The notes under the pieces were generated by a model that saw nothing but the letters and a program-made list of their open reading frames with translations, had not been told where the DNA came from and searched no databases. A stretch of 64,000 nucleotides of DNA from Mortierella sp. BCC40632. Lineage: Eukaryota > Mortierellomycota > Mortierellomycetes > Mortierellales > Mortierellaceae. The position numbers and the translations under genes are program-made. The stretch is taken from assembly GCA_011634665.1 (NCBI GenBank), contig WAEK01000002.1, forward strand, positions 1,762,001 to 1,826,000, read 5' to 3'. Below, in pieces: positions 34,817 to 46,445 of this stretch (positions within the stretch are counted from its first letter, which is position 1; every line of letters starts with the position of its first letter).

Positions 34817-36374
34817 TGTTCGCCCGCTCTATTTCCGCCTGCACTGTATTCTTACCACCTGCACTGCACTGTTCTGTCGTTCTGTCACACACTCTCGCTC
34901 TCTCGCTCTCTCGCTGTCTCATTCTCCCTCCCGACACTCTTCATTGCTGGGCTGCATTTGCCCTTTTCTCCGCAAGCGATCTTGTCCCTGGGCCTGGCAT
35001 CCTTCCCTTGACTTGAGAAATGAAATCTTTTCTTTCCCCCTTACCATACCTGCACCACTCTGTGAACCCAAACCGCTTTCGCCCTTCCCTCTCTTCCTTC
35101 TCTCTCTTTCTTTCTCTCTTCTCTCTCTCTCTCTCCTTCTTTCTCTGGGCATGCTGCCTTGTCTTGTTCCACCTTTCAGCTGCTGCTGTCCTTGAGCTGC
35201 TGTTTGTCTAGCCTTGAATCCAACCTCGTCACCGTTGCAGCTCTCTTGCCCTCCGCTGACCCACTCCCGAGACATGCGTCGACTTGCGTCAAACACGCAC
35301 AGTGTCGCTCGCCGCGTCGCGCTCACTCACTCTCTTGCATTCACTGGCCCCTATTCTACCACCACCTCCTCTTCCTCCTCCTCCTTCACCGCTAGCTGAG
35401 GCAGCAATAGCGGCACACAGCAGCGGCAGCACACAGTGGCACCACCACCGCCATGCCCTGTCTCCTATTCAGGGACAGGCACACGCAGAAAGAGAGATGT
35501 GCTCTCTGTTCTCGAGTTACTGTATCAGAATACTGCAAGACCAAACCCTGTGTTGCAGAAAGAAAAGAGAATGACGAGGACGGTAAATGGGTTTGGACAA
35601 CCCTTTGCTTCTCCACTGCTTGCAGATCGTCACCCTTCTTCTTCTTCATGCCCTTTGGTCAACTGGTCAAGTTGCCTGACTTCCTCGCGCTCCTGTCCTT
35701 TTCACTTTTCTTTCTTTTTGCCCTTTCTCTATGCCCAAACACCCCTCTGTATCTTCTTCGCGACTCGCTCTGACTACCACGATTTTATCATGGCCACCTC
35801 TACGAGCGCCAACTGTTCACCCCTGGGTCGAGACCCTTGCCTCTCCTCAAAATTCATTCGAGATATATTTTGCTTCTCATCTTCTCCCCTCTTACTCCCC
35901 TTCATACTCCTCCTCGTCCTCCCTGTCTTGTCACAAAAAAGTCGCTCCTACAGTTGGGATCTCTTGTCCACACGCGCTCAGTCATGTCCACCTTCGCACA
36001 CTTTTTGTGCTCTTCTTTTTCTCCCATGGGTTTGCGAACACGCATGTCATGCACTCTGTTTGCTCTGAGTACATTTACAAGCTGCACTGCAAACGCAGCC
36101 GAGGACAAAAAAAAAGTGTGTGAGAGAAGGGAAAAAAGTCAAGGGAGGAAAGGGTTGGGGGGGTTGGGGATGGGTGATGATGGACAAAGGACCAGGGCAC
36201 GGCCATTGCCTTGCAGAAATGCTATGCACTTTCCACGGGCCTCTCCGTCTTTCCACTCTACGACGTCGTGTCCTCGACAGCGCGCGTTTCTATACCTTTG
36301 ATGTTATTTTTTTTTTCAGCTCTCTCCTTCAGTTCTTCCTCGATACCCCCTTGTCCTGCGCTATTCACTGACAT

Positions 36375-37896
36375 ATGGCCTTCTCGCCGCTTTTTTTTTT
36401 TTTTTTTTCTGCTGCCATTGCTGCTGCCATTGCAATTGCTGTTGCTGTTGCTGCCCCTTTCTACTGCTCCAATTGCACACAGGTCGTGCATCACAACACC
36501 GTTTTCTGCGCCGACGCTTTCGTTGAGCTCAAGCTTGCATCCAGCTCTGTCAGTCAAGACCAGCCTCAGCGGAATTGCCCTTCTCCTTTGCACGAGACTC
36601 GCCGCCGACTCGAATCCGAGACTAGCCGGTTGCCTCCTCCTTATTCATCACTACGCCCCTCAGACCCTTCTTGTCCACAGCAGCAACGGAAGCTGCAACA
36701 AGACAGAGGAGAAAAAGGTCTCTTTAAGACCCTGTCGTCATCGCCGAGTGTATACCACAGCAATTGTGGCGGCAAGGACGCTTCTCCTGTACAACGCCGC
36801 CCCGTTTTTGACCTTGACGAGAACTGGTCAAACCTTGGACTCGAGCGGGACGACCTCTTTGACCAGGACTTTCCCACCCACAAGGCCACTTTTCCTCCTC
36901 CTCTTCCTCCTCCTGCCTTGCACCTTCTTCCGCACGATAGTCTGACTGCATTGCAGCAACAGCAGCAACAGCAGCAACAACAACAAACTGCCCCCGACCT
37001 CTCACCACGGCTCTCACCAGCTCCACCACAGTCTACTCCTGCTCATACGGCACGCATCCAAGAAGGATCCTTGTCCCCCGTGCGGTCCGTTTTACACCTA
37101 TCCTCGTCACCCTTGGCCCCTTTGCCTCAATCCCCGTCTTCTTGCCCTTGTCCGACGACCACTGCCCTTTGGTCCACATCATCGTCTTCACTGCTGCTAC
37201 CTCCAAGGGACCCCGAAAGATCCTGTGCTGTGACCCCTGGCTCAGTTCCTACGCCCATTGTTGCGCCTCGTCAAGATTTTGCAGAGTGTCATCCGACATC
37301 GGGCCTGTCCCTGTCCCTGTCCTCAGGTCTTGACCTAGACCCATTGTTAGCTATTGGAACATCCGGCCCTGACGACCTGACTGAAGTTCATTGTCCAGCT
37401 GAAGTGTCTCTGAGCCGTAACTCGGACCTGGTCCTTGCGTTGCCTGCATCGACAGCAATTGATGTGCAGGAGCAACATTCGTATCAAAACCCCGGCTCTC
37501 AGTCCAACATCTGCCTTTCAAACTCGGCGAGCCCCAGCGGCGACTTTTGTTCCCCTGACAAATCCCTGTCTTTGACTCCATCCTCGTCTTTATCGTCTTT
37601 GTCGTCGTCTCCACGATCTTGCTTGGTTGCAGACGCATATTCATCCCAACAACAACGCGCACCATTCAACTCTCAGAGCCCGCAGACCTTGTCCCTTTTC
37701 AGCGCCCGTGAGCATCCACATCCACAGCATCGACAGATGTCTGCTCATTCCCCCTTCTTTTCGTCAGTCATTCGCACGAGTCCAACACCTCGCCCGATGG
37801 CAGTAGCAAAGGCAGGTTCGCTCGTTGAGCAGCAGTTGCAGCAGCACTCACAGCAACACCATCAACAACAGCAGCAGCAACATCATCAACAGCAGC

Positions 37897-37968
<72 letters not shown>

Positions 37969-40517
37969 TACAGCTACAGCTGCAACTACAACAGCTACAG
38001 CATCATCATCATCATCTGCAACAAGCGCAACAGCTGCATATGCAGGACTCGAGTCCAATGCATGCTATGGCTCCCTTTGGTGCGGCTGCCCCGTCTGCCT
38101 TTGCAACGATAGATGATCTAGGGCTCGCAGGCCATGTCTCCTCTCCCCTTGCATCCCACATGCTACCACACTCACACTCGCCCAACTCTGGCTCGCACGC
38201 CAGCACAGGCACCACCGGCTCTGACAATAGTATGGCTCACTGCCGCCCGAGCCACCCACCCCGTGGGTCAATTGCCGCCTCTTTTTCTTCAGCTTCTTCT
38301 TCTTCTTCTTCTTCAGCTTCTTCTTCTTCTTCTTCTTCTTCTTCTTCTTCCTCATCGGCTTCTTCTTCGTCTTCTGCTTCTTCAGCATTGCCTCTCGGCA
38401 CTTCCCTATCTTCCTTACCAACTACCCCTTTCCCTTCAGCTGGCCTGAATGGTGACTTGTCTCTTCACTCTCTTCACACTCTTGACCCACACCACCATTC
38501 AAGCAGCTGCGCTACCACCACTACCACTATTACCACCATGGCCTCTCCTCTTGCTCTCCACAACACTCCCGCTCACTCTTCCTCGCTGCTCGCTTGTGCT
38601 GCCGTGATGGACGAAGACCTCTCACCATCCCAACAGCAACAACAACATCTCCAGCAGGATCTAGACATGGCGCATGAAGATAACCACCACTTGCTGGGTC
38701 TCTTCTCGCCTAGCGAGATGAACTTGATGGCCATGGCTTCTGTCGATTCATACTCAGGTTCAATCATGAACTCTACCAATGTCGCGCCATCCGAGAACAC
38801 ACACGCGACGATGCCTCCAATGGTCGTGTCTACAACTATGCCTACGACTGCTGTGCCAATGGCCGTGGCGAACACGCTCGTGCCCCTGCCCTGTGTTCTC
38901 CGCTCATCTCACACTCAGCCCGTGCACGCACCGCTCCCACCACTTGTGACGGCGATGCAGGGCCGGATGGGCGCCCCAGGACACCCGTCTTCGGGCGACA
39001 ACACCAAGTCACCCTCACCCCACAGCTCAGACTCACCAACGTCTTCAGAGGCTTCTTCACCGACTTCACCGTCGTACGACGATGTGGTCCTCCCTGTTGT
39101 TGCCTGTGCAAGCTGCAAGCGGTCGCATATCAAGTGTGACCATGGTCGACCTTGCCAAAACTGCCTCAAGCACCCAGCCAAGGCCTTGAGTTGTCGCGAT
39201 GCCGTGCCGAAACCACGAGGTCGACCAAAGGGTGGTAGTAAGGTCGCCGCGGAAGCACTTCTCTTTGCAAAGCAGCGACACCATCCACACGCAGCACCTC
39301 TGCCGCACTTTCATCCGCACTTTCATCCGCTGCCGCCTCACGCTCACCACGCTCACCAAGCACATTCACATGGACATGGACACGGACATGGACACGCTCA
39401 TTCACTTTCGTTTGCCTATCCTGTTGGTGCAGCAGTAGAAGGACATTCACTCTCGCCGCCTTCACCTTCTCATGTTCCTGGTCCCCATGCTCCATCGCAG
39501 CAACACCAGCAACACTATCACCGCCAGCGAGCCCTGTCGTTTCCGCAGATTATGCCACCTCAGCAGCATCATCAAGCAGGACTCTCTCCGCTCCAGTGGC
39601 AACAACAGCAAGAGCTTGTCCTGCAGCAACATCGACTTCAACACCAACACCAGCAGCAGTTGCAGCACCAACAGGCACTCCAACAACAGCAGCAACAGAT
39701 CCAGCGCCAGATCCAGCAGCAGCAGCAACAACAACAACAGCAGCAGCAACAACAACAACAGCAGCAGCAGCAAGAACAGCAGCAGCAGCAACAACAACAG
39801 CAACAGAGTCGAACTTTGCCGTCTCAGCATCATCAACGAGCCTTGTCGAACCCTCATTTGCCCTCTCAACAATCTTCTCCAATGGCAGAACATGCCTCCC
39901 AAGGCGGGATGGCCATTGCCATGGGCGACTGGATGGTTGCTCGAAGCAAGAGTCTTTCACAGGCGACGAACGAGTCGATTCTCCTAGCTCAACAACAACA
40001 ACAACAGCAACAACAACAACTTCAGCAATGGCATCTTCAGCAGCACTTGTATTCGACCACTCATCACCCTTTAGACGATGACATGTCAGGACCCCTTGAT
40101 CATCCTGCTCAGTCTCCCATTCAGTCCACAATAGGCGAAAACATGTTGCTTGACCCTGTTGTCAAATCACATTCGAGTGTTCCGATGCCGACCGCTGCCT
40201 CGACAGCAGCCATGTCTGTTCATCCTTTGCACCACCACCCAGAGATGGCTCCATCGACCTCTTCCCCACATTGGAATCATCCTCTGTATCGGTTCCAGCG
40301 TCGACCTTCACTTCAGGTGGAGATGCTCTCGGGGCATTCTTCCCTGACCACCACTCCTTCCTCTTGTTCTTCGACGCCTTCACCAGGCCCAGCGGGATTC
40401 GACATGGTCTCGGCCGTCGTTGCCACGACTGCCGCTGCAGCCACTGTATCACCACACTATGCTTCTTTTGGGGCTATGGCTCTTACCAAGGATAATGTTG
40501 ATCTTTCCACTCTATGA
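36375..40517 (+). CDS. Giant Zn2Cys6 transcription factor, poly-Gln/Ser/His rich, with AT-hook-like tail to the zinc cluster
   Basis: Nuclear DNA-binding regulator. One open frame of 1,380 codons. A binuclear zinc cluster lies at 39105-39195 (about residues 911-941): CASCKRSHIKC, five residues, C-QN-C, nine residues, C, i.e. CX2CX6CX5CX2CX9C. It is followed by KPRGRPKGGSK, an AT-hook-like basic segment. The rest is low complexity: Gln runs at 36952-36990, 37850-37990, 39640-39810 and 39990-40030, Ser at 38280-38390, His-rich at 39300-39400. No fungal-specific TF domain is seen. The ATG at 36375 is doubtful: the next codons come from a T run and an Ala/Ile/Val stretch that ends in an acceptor-like TTGCACACAG before GTCGTG, so the first exon may lie upstream. 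Target genes unknown. Confidence 0.75.
37850..38010 (+). repeat. CAA/CAG and CAT repeat encoding poly-Gln and poly-His
   Basis: Mixed CAA and CAG codons, about 45 consecutive or near-consecutive Gln, then CTACAG and CAT units. Confidence 0.9.
39640..39812 (+). repeat. Second CAG/CAA repeat block
   Basis: Poly-Gln tract interrupted by His, Leu, Ile and Arg, C-terminal to the zinc cluster. Confidence 0.9.
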
Positions 40518-40696
40518 AATTTCTAGTTTTTTTTTTGTGTGTGTGTTCGACAAGTCACTTTGGAAACATCCGTGTATACCGACCTTTTTGTTTGCTTTTC
40601 TCTTCATTTTTTTTTTTCTTTATCTTCTTCTTCTTCACTTTGTAATCGACTATGGAGATGGCCCATACCTACCTTTTTAGTGCCATGAAATGCCGT

Positions 40697-40702
40697 AATA
40701 AA
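40697..40702 (+). terminator. AATAAA polyadenylation signal of the transcription factor gene
   Basis: AATAAA 180 nt after the stop codon, followed at 40712-40736 by a genomic A run. The TF and the PX-SNARE gene converge here (317 nt between stops). Confidence 0.5.
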
Positions 40703-40834
40703 ACGAACGAATGAAAAAAAAAAAAAAAAAAAAAAACTCTCTATAACTCTTTTTCTTGACATCCTTTGGTTAATGCTTTCACTCTGTTGATCAAGATATT
40801 GGTAAAAAAAAACACACTCACACATTTTTTTTTT

Positions 40835-42346
40835 CTAGCAGCACAGGGCCAAACGATGCTCTTTAATATGTAAAAAGTCTGCTCTGAAAAAAAAATAATT
40901 GATTTTGGTAATCTTCTTGTTGACAATACCCAGCTTCAACGTCGTCCGGTCCACATCCCGATCCAACTCATCCAACAACTGGATTTGGTTGTCCAACTCT
41001 TGTCCAATTGCCAATCCAATATGCTTTTGGCGTTGCAAGATCGCATTAAACTGCTCAATATGATCATCCTGTTGTCGCATCTGTTCCTGTTGAAGAATCA
41101 ACAACCCCTCATTATCCAACCCGCGTGTTTGCGATGTCTCCTGAGTCATGTTCTGAACCACTCGTCCAAACACACGTCTTGTCGAAGAGGCCATGCGGCT
41201 CGGCCCTGTGCTGCTGTTGTTGCTAACTCCTGCGGACGAATACACACTACTGCTACCACTCATCCCACTGTTGAGCGTCGATCCTGCAAGACTGAAATTG
41301 TCAGGCAGTCCTCGCATCGACCCTGCATTCGATCCTGGTTGACTGCCTCCCCCTCCACTGTTATTCCCGACTATCAACGCACTCCGATCTCCCGAACTGG
41401 CTGGGACGCTTCCTCCTGCACCTTGGTATCCGACGACACCATCGTTCTGTCGACTCGCAATCACCAACTTGGTCAACACCTCTCGTTCATCCTTCAGTTC
41501 TGAAAGCATATCCTGGCGTCGTCGTAACTCGCCATCAGACATAATACTTCCCTTCCCTCCTGCTCCCGCACTCCCCGTCGCCAGTTGGATCAATCCATTC
41601 TCGAGCGAAGGGATCCGAAGACCCATATTCGTCAAGAGTTTCTTGCTTTGGATCGTACAGTTATGAGAGGCCGAGATCTCACTTCGACCTAAATGAGTCT
41701 CTCGTCGGTTGATGAGAGATCGGACTTCACGTGCGATCCCTTGCAAGGTTCGGTACTCTTCCAACCAACTCTCGGTCGTGTAGGAAGATTGAGGGGCTGG
41801 TGAAGGATTCGACGATGCCTGTGAAGGCGGAGCCATGGCCTCAGGAGGAGGGGGCGAAGATGAAGACCATCCAAAGATAGTATTGAGATGTGAAAAGAGA
41901 GACCCATGAGAATCGCTATTGCTATTGTGTTGTTGATGTTGTTGCTGTTGTTGTTGATTGGCATTGTTGGCAAAAAGGTCTGCCGTCGATCGACTGACAG
42001 GGATCGCCAAGAACTCACCCCACTCGTGTGTCAGTCGCCAACGATCATCTCGGTGCGAAAGGATTCCACGTAGATAGGTCTCTAAACCGGCTCGACGTTC
42101 TTCCAACAACTCGGGGTTGTCCATGGTCGACTGCCACCAGTGCTTGGGTGGGAGCGGCTGTGGAGGTGGATGGTCTGGGAAAAGCTCTCCAAGTCGTTGG
42201 TGAAGATGTTCAAACTCCGAGTACCGTTTCCAGACGGACCAAGTGCGGACCGCGGCATGGACCTCGACCCGAAAGACGGTATGGGGTTTGGGATTAGTCC
42301 GCGCTTCGTAATCGCGCACATAGATGGCCTGAAGCGTCTCGGTCAT
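40835..42346 (-). CDS. PX-domain SNARE, Vam7-like (vacuolar fusion Qc-SNARE)
   Basis: Soluble SNARE recruited to vacuole/endosome membranes by a PX domain binding PI3P. ATG at 42346 (MTETLQAIYVRDYEARTNPK), 503 aa, read as a single exon. PX region about residues 1-115: TVFRVEVHAAVRTWSVWKRYSEFEHLHQRL, PPKHWW, RRAGLETYLRGIL. A long Ser/Gly/Asn/Gln-rich middle contains TESWLEEYRTLQGIAREVRSLINRRET. The C-terminal SNARE motif (about 425-485) holds QEQMRQQDDHIEQFNAIL, QKHIGLAIGQELDNQIQLLDELDRDVDRTTLKL. As in yeast Vam7 there is no membrane span. The last 17 residues after the SNARE motif derive from a T-run region that looks like an intron end (ATTATTTTTTTTTCAG). The frame ends in Cys-Cys; the true C-terminus is uncertain. 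Confidence 0.85.
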   Translation of the reverse strand: MTETLQAIYVRDYEARTNPKPHTVFRVEVHAAVRTWSVWKRYSEFEHLHQRLGELFPDHPPPQPLPPKHWWQSTMDNPELLEERRAGLETYLRGILSHRDDRWRLTHEWGEFLAIPVSRSTADLFANNANQQQQQQHQQHNSNSDSHGSLFSHLNTIFGWSSSSPPPPEAMAPPSQASSNPSPAPQSSYTTESWLEEYRTLQGIAREVRSLINRRETHLGRSEISASHNCTIQSKKLLTNMGLRIPSLENGLIQLATGSAGAGGKGSIMSDGELRRRQDMLSELKDEREVLTKLVIASRQNDGVVGYQGAGGSVPASSGDRSALIVGNNSGGGGSQPGSNAGSMRGLPDNFSLAGSTLNSGMSGSSSVYSSAGVSNNSSTGPSRMASSTRRVFGRVVQNMTQETSQTRGLDNEGLLILQQEQMRQQDDHIEQFNAILQRQKHIGLAIGQELDNQIQLLDELDRDVDRTTLKLGIVNKKITKINYFFFRADFLHIKEHRLALCC

Positions 42347-43017
42347 TGTGGTGTGCGAACCTGGCCTGGGGCAAAAGTGATGTTGCTTGCTGACTGACTT
42401 TTTGGATGAATAGGGAAGAAAATGGAGGAGAAAAGAAGAAAGAGAAGGGTGTGCGTGTGTCTGTGGCTGTATCTTTTTCTCTCTCTGTGTGTGTTGGCAA
42501 AGACAAGTTATATGCAAAAAGGAAAAAGGGTCAGGCCGCGGGTAGGTCAGCTTGACGTTTGTTTCGTGAAAACAATAAAAAAAAAAAAAAAATTGGGGTA
42601 CGTGCTTGCTTGGGAGTGGTGGTAACAGTAAAGGAGAGACAGTGTGATAGAAGAGCCAATGTAGAGCGTGCTCTTTTGTTCAGAAGGAAAAAATGGACAG
42701 TGACAGTGAGAGTGACGAGAAAAAAAAAAAAAAAAAAAAAGAAAAAAGAAAAAGAGAGAGAGAGAAATGGAATGGAATGGGTTGAAGAAAGAGCTTTACT
42801 TCTGCTGATCTCGTGACTGACCAAGGATGGCTGGGGACACGCCCACAGTAGCCCATTCACATTTACGCACACCGCACACCCGCATATTTTACACACATGC
42901 CGTAGGGAGAGAGAGAGGAAGAGGTGGACAGGGTTCAAGAATGAACAAACCCACGGCGTACGGCGTTCATGGCATGAAAAAAAGAGAGAGAAAGAGAGAG
43001 AGGAAAGGAGAGAACAT
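42347..43017. other. Promoter/leader region of the PX-SNARE gene
   Basis: A/G-rich on the plus strand (42720-42780), so CT-rich on the gene strand. A run at 42577-42591 and at 42720-42740. No gene seen. Confidence 0.6.
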
Positions 43018-43300
43018 TCATGCATGAGTTGTCTCGCGCCTGTGCACTACAAAAAAACCAGCAACAGCAACATTTACCCCGAGGGGGGGGGAAGGACAGG
43101 GGAGGTGGAAAAAACATACCGCAGATCTTGCTCTGTATCTCTTCGTCCTCGACCACGTCCTCGAGCATCTCCCCGTCAAAGGTCATGGCCTCGAGATTCG
43201 CGTCGGGTTCCTTGACCAGCAGCTCGAATACCGCAAAGTGACCCTCGGCTGCTGCACAGTGCATCGGGGTCCAACCTAGCAAAAGAAGAGATGGGTTTAA

Positions 43301-43338
<38 letters not shown>

Positions 43339-45831
43339 ACTCCTCTTCCCGTGCATGAATAAAGAGACATACCTTCAATGTCCATCAGATTAACATTGGC
43401 ACCTTTCTGGACAAGATATCGACAGATATCCAGATGGTTATAAGAGGCCGCAAGATGCAATGGACTCAATCGCCTTGACGCGGATTGGTAGTTGACAATC
43501 TCTTTCTCGGAACGACCACACGGTCCAGGTGCCTCTATTAACCGGGCTATCATTGCTTGGAAAAGTGCTAGATCACCCGTCTTGGCTGCATCTGCCATAA
43601 GCGAAGACGGATCAAACGACACCTTTTTCGAGTTTTTCGATTGTTTCTGCGTCGCGTTCGAGGCATCCGTCCTGTCGCGCGTAGAGGTCGATTTGGCATA
43701 GAGTCGGATCGAAGGGGAGGATTGATAACTTCGTAACCGTGGTCGGATAGGGCTGGCATCCGCAGGATTGACAGATGTATTGTTCAGTCGCATATCCAGG
43801 AGGTTATTTGAGAATGATCCTGCATGCGCCTCAATGCCTATGCCTGTACCTGTGCCTATGCCTATGCCTGTGCCTGTGCCTGTGCCCGAGGTGATGATCA
43901 TGCTTCTCCTATTGCTATGAAGGCCGCGCGTAGAGAGTGTGCTACTGCTGTTGTTGCCACTGGTCGTTCTGATCACTGGTATCGGAGTCCTCAGGATCAA
44001 AGGATCCCGTGGCATAGAGTTGGATCGAATCGTTGTCTTTTCTTCCTTGACCTCTGAATCAACCTCGGCTTTGTTGGTCTCCTTGACCAAGCTCGAGGCA
44101 CTGCTCTCCACTGCAGGGTTTTCATTGGCTACTGGCTCTTGAGCTGTGTCTAGGTCGACTACGCGTAACTCTTTAAGTGTTTCATCCTTTCTGCTTTCAG
44201 ATCCACTCTGTCGTTGTAGACTTGGTAATACTTGAGATGGTCCTGTAGAAGACCCGGACAAGACGCTCAAAGCGCCACCACCAACACCAAGGCTGGGTGC
44301 CCTGACAGGCCACTGAAAAGGAGCTGAAGAACTGAGACTGCTGGGTGGGTCATCCAGTCCAATCCGGTGACTATCTGTCGCCAGCATCATTAGCGGCAGG
44401 ATTGATGTTGATGGGGACCTCATATGTCCAATCGACATTTTGAGCGTGCTCCAGTCATGGTCCGTGTCACTGCTACTACTAACGGGTGATGTCGGCACCG
44501 ATTCCTCTCCAATCTTCCTGTACCGAACCACTAGCGATCAACGATAGATCAAGAAATCACCCGAAAAGAGAAAAAAGATGAGAATGTCAGAACAAGAACA
44601 CCCCCCATCCCCTTCTCTCCTTTCCTTCCTCCTCAAAGCCCTCGGCAAGTTCCTCAAAGCCCTTTTGGTAGGGCAACACAGAGATTCGGACCGACAGCAG
44701 GCTAAAAGTACCTTCTGTCAGGTTGAGAAAGAGTTCAAGAGTCGTGTTTTCGTCTGCACAGTCGACGGGCTTGTATTTCCGATGATTCATTTTGTTGGTG
44801 TTGGCTCCAAGGTCCAGCAGTCGTTTCGTCAAGTCAGCCATTCCCAGGAAACTGGCCAGGTGAAGACTGGTGTTGCCCTCGCCCCAGACCTTGCCCATAA
44901 ACTCGTAAAGAACTTTTTTTGATTCCAATTCCTCTGACGCCTTGGCTACAAAGTTGAGCATGTCCAGTGCAATCTCTTCGTTGATCAAGAAGCACGCTAT
45001 CTGGATCAAGTTTAGATGGTCGACCTTGGGTCCTAGCAACTCTTGCGCATCCAGTAATACATCCGGGTCGTGGCGGTAGTGGTTGTCTCCATTGGGATAG
45101 TTCCACATAACAAGTGTCTGAATGACGATTGCAAAGTCGAACGCATGTAGGACGCGGTTCAGTTCCTCCCGATCCTCCTGTTCAATTGTATCTAGGATCT
45201 GTCTCCATAATGGTAAGCTTTTGGGTGATCCAGGTTCCCCAGGCGAGTCAATGTGAGAAAGTGCACTGACAAATGAGTCATTCGAACCGATAGAACTCAT
45301 TGAAAATGCTCCTGAAAGGTATGCGGATTGTTCCAATGTTAGTGTTGATGATATTGAGGCCGAATGTGGAAGATGTCCTGACGACAGCATTGATGATAGT
45401 GTCGGGGTCGAGGCCACCGTTGGCGAGGTGAGCTGGACAGAAAGCTGTGGAGCTGATTGTTGTCGTACCCAAGCTGCAGACGCCCCTGACAAGGGCACGG
45501 GGGCTGGCTGTGGTACTGGCGCTGGCGCTTGTGGACGAGACGAAGACGGAGGTGAAGGCGAGGGTGAAGGTGAAGGCGAAGGTGAAGGTGAGTGCCGGTC
45601 AGATGCTTTGAAGGAAGCAGGCGGACAATATCGAAACTCCTCTGCAAACGTTTGTGGGATAACCAAGGGTTGGTAGCGTATCAAGGATGATGATGGTCTG
45701 GAGACGGTGGACCAGGATGCAGCCTGCAGGAACTGCTGCGAGAGCCTCTGCACTTTGCCTGTGTTGGGTGCCTCCTGATAGGGGTTCTTTGGCGGGGTCT
45801 TGAGTGGCCTGGAGGACATGGCTTCCGGCAT
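43018..45831 (-). CDS. Ankyrin-repeat protein with PP1-docking motif (MYPT-like)
   Basis: Probable targeting subunit of protein phosphatase 1. Four exons (44712-45831, 43373-44530, 43120-43275, 43018-43046) give 820 aa with consistent phases. The N-terminal 160 residues are Ser/Pro-rich, including SPSPSPSPSPSPP. A first ankyrin block (NLIQIACFLINEEIALDML, GNTSLHLASFLGMADLTKRLL) is followed by about 350 disordered residues containing GTGTGIGIGTGTG repeats. KKVSFDPSSL (43614-43625) is an RVxF-type PP1 docking motif directly before the second ankyrin block (SPLHLAASYNHLDICRYLVQKGANVNLMD, WTPMHCAAAEGHFAVFELL). That KVSF-ankyrin order is the MYPT/PPP1R12 layout. The final exon adds only VHRRETTHA. 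An intron holds a 35-nt A run (43302-43335). ATG at 45831; a second in-frame ATG is at 45819. Confidence 0.75.
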
Positions 45832-46343
45832 TGAGTTGTGGGGGGCGTAACAGTGTTTTCCTTCGCGTGTAGTGGAATAAAGAGAATGAACAAAAAAGAT
45901 AGATAGTCAAGGGAGCTGGTCTGTTTGCTGCTGTAAAAAAAAGACAAAGAGATGTCTCTTGTGTAGAAAAGTGGCCAGAGGTGGAGTGTCCGTTTCCTGA
46001 TTGACTGGGTCTGGCAACAACAGAAGAAGAACGAGAAAGAGAAAGAGAAGGAGAAAATGAGATTGTTGTTGTCGGAGGGGAATGACAAAATGGAGGGAAA
46101 CAGATGGGAATGGGCCGAATGAGAGAGTGAGAGAGAAAGAGAAGGTCAACAACAACAACAACAACAACAACAACCACATTCTAAGCGAGAATGAACAAGC
46201 GACTCACTCATTCTCTCTGTCTGCCCCCAACCTTCCCTTTCCGTGTGATAGTTCTCAGGGGTGAAGTTGGGTGAGTGACCACCGGGCGAAATCCTTCTCT
46301 CTCTGTCTGTCTGTGTCTGTCTCTGTCTCCTCTCTTTCTTTCT

Positions 46344-46344
<1 letters not shown>

Positions 46345-46434
<90 letters not shown>

Positions 46435-46445
46435 CTCACTCTCAC
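46345..46445. repeat. (CT)n microsatellite with TTT interruptions
   Basis: Long CT array on the plus strand, flanked by CTGT and CACT units. Confidence 0.9.

Larger units (their letters stand above)
33361..36374. other. Region upstream of the giant transcription factor
   Basis: No supported gene. Holds a (CA)n array (34383-34442) and (CT)n with TTT interruptions (34727-34815). Between 34640 and 36350 the plus strand is C/T-dominated. Open frames of up to 257 codons occur, but they are built of repeats, overlap on several frames and lack domains. Probably promoter and leader of the gene starting at 36375. Confidence 0.55.

Noticed and set aside
33473..36068. Open frames of 170-257 codons upstream of the transcription factor
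   Set aside because: They overlap each other in several frames, consist of Ser/Leu/Pro repeats from CT microsatellites and contain no domain or splice logic.
37768..40131. Long frames on the other strand and other frames of the transcription factor gene (poly-Ala, Val, Leu, Asn)
   Set aside because: Frame shadows of the CAG/CAA and TCT repeats.
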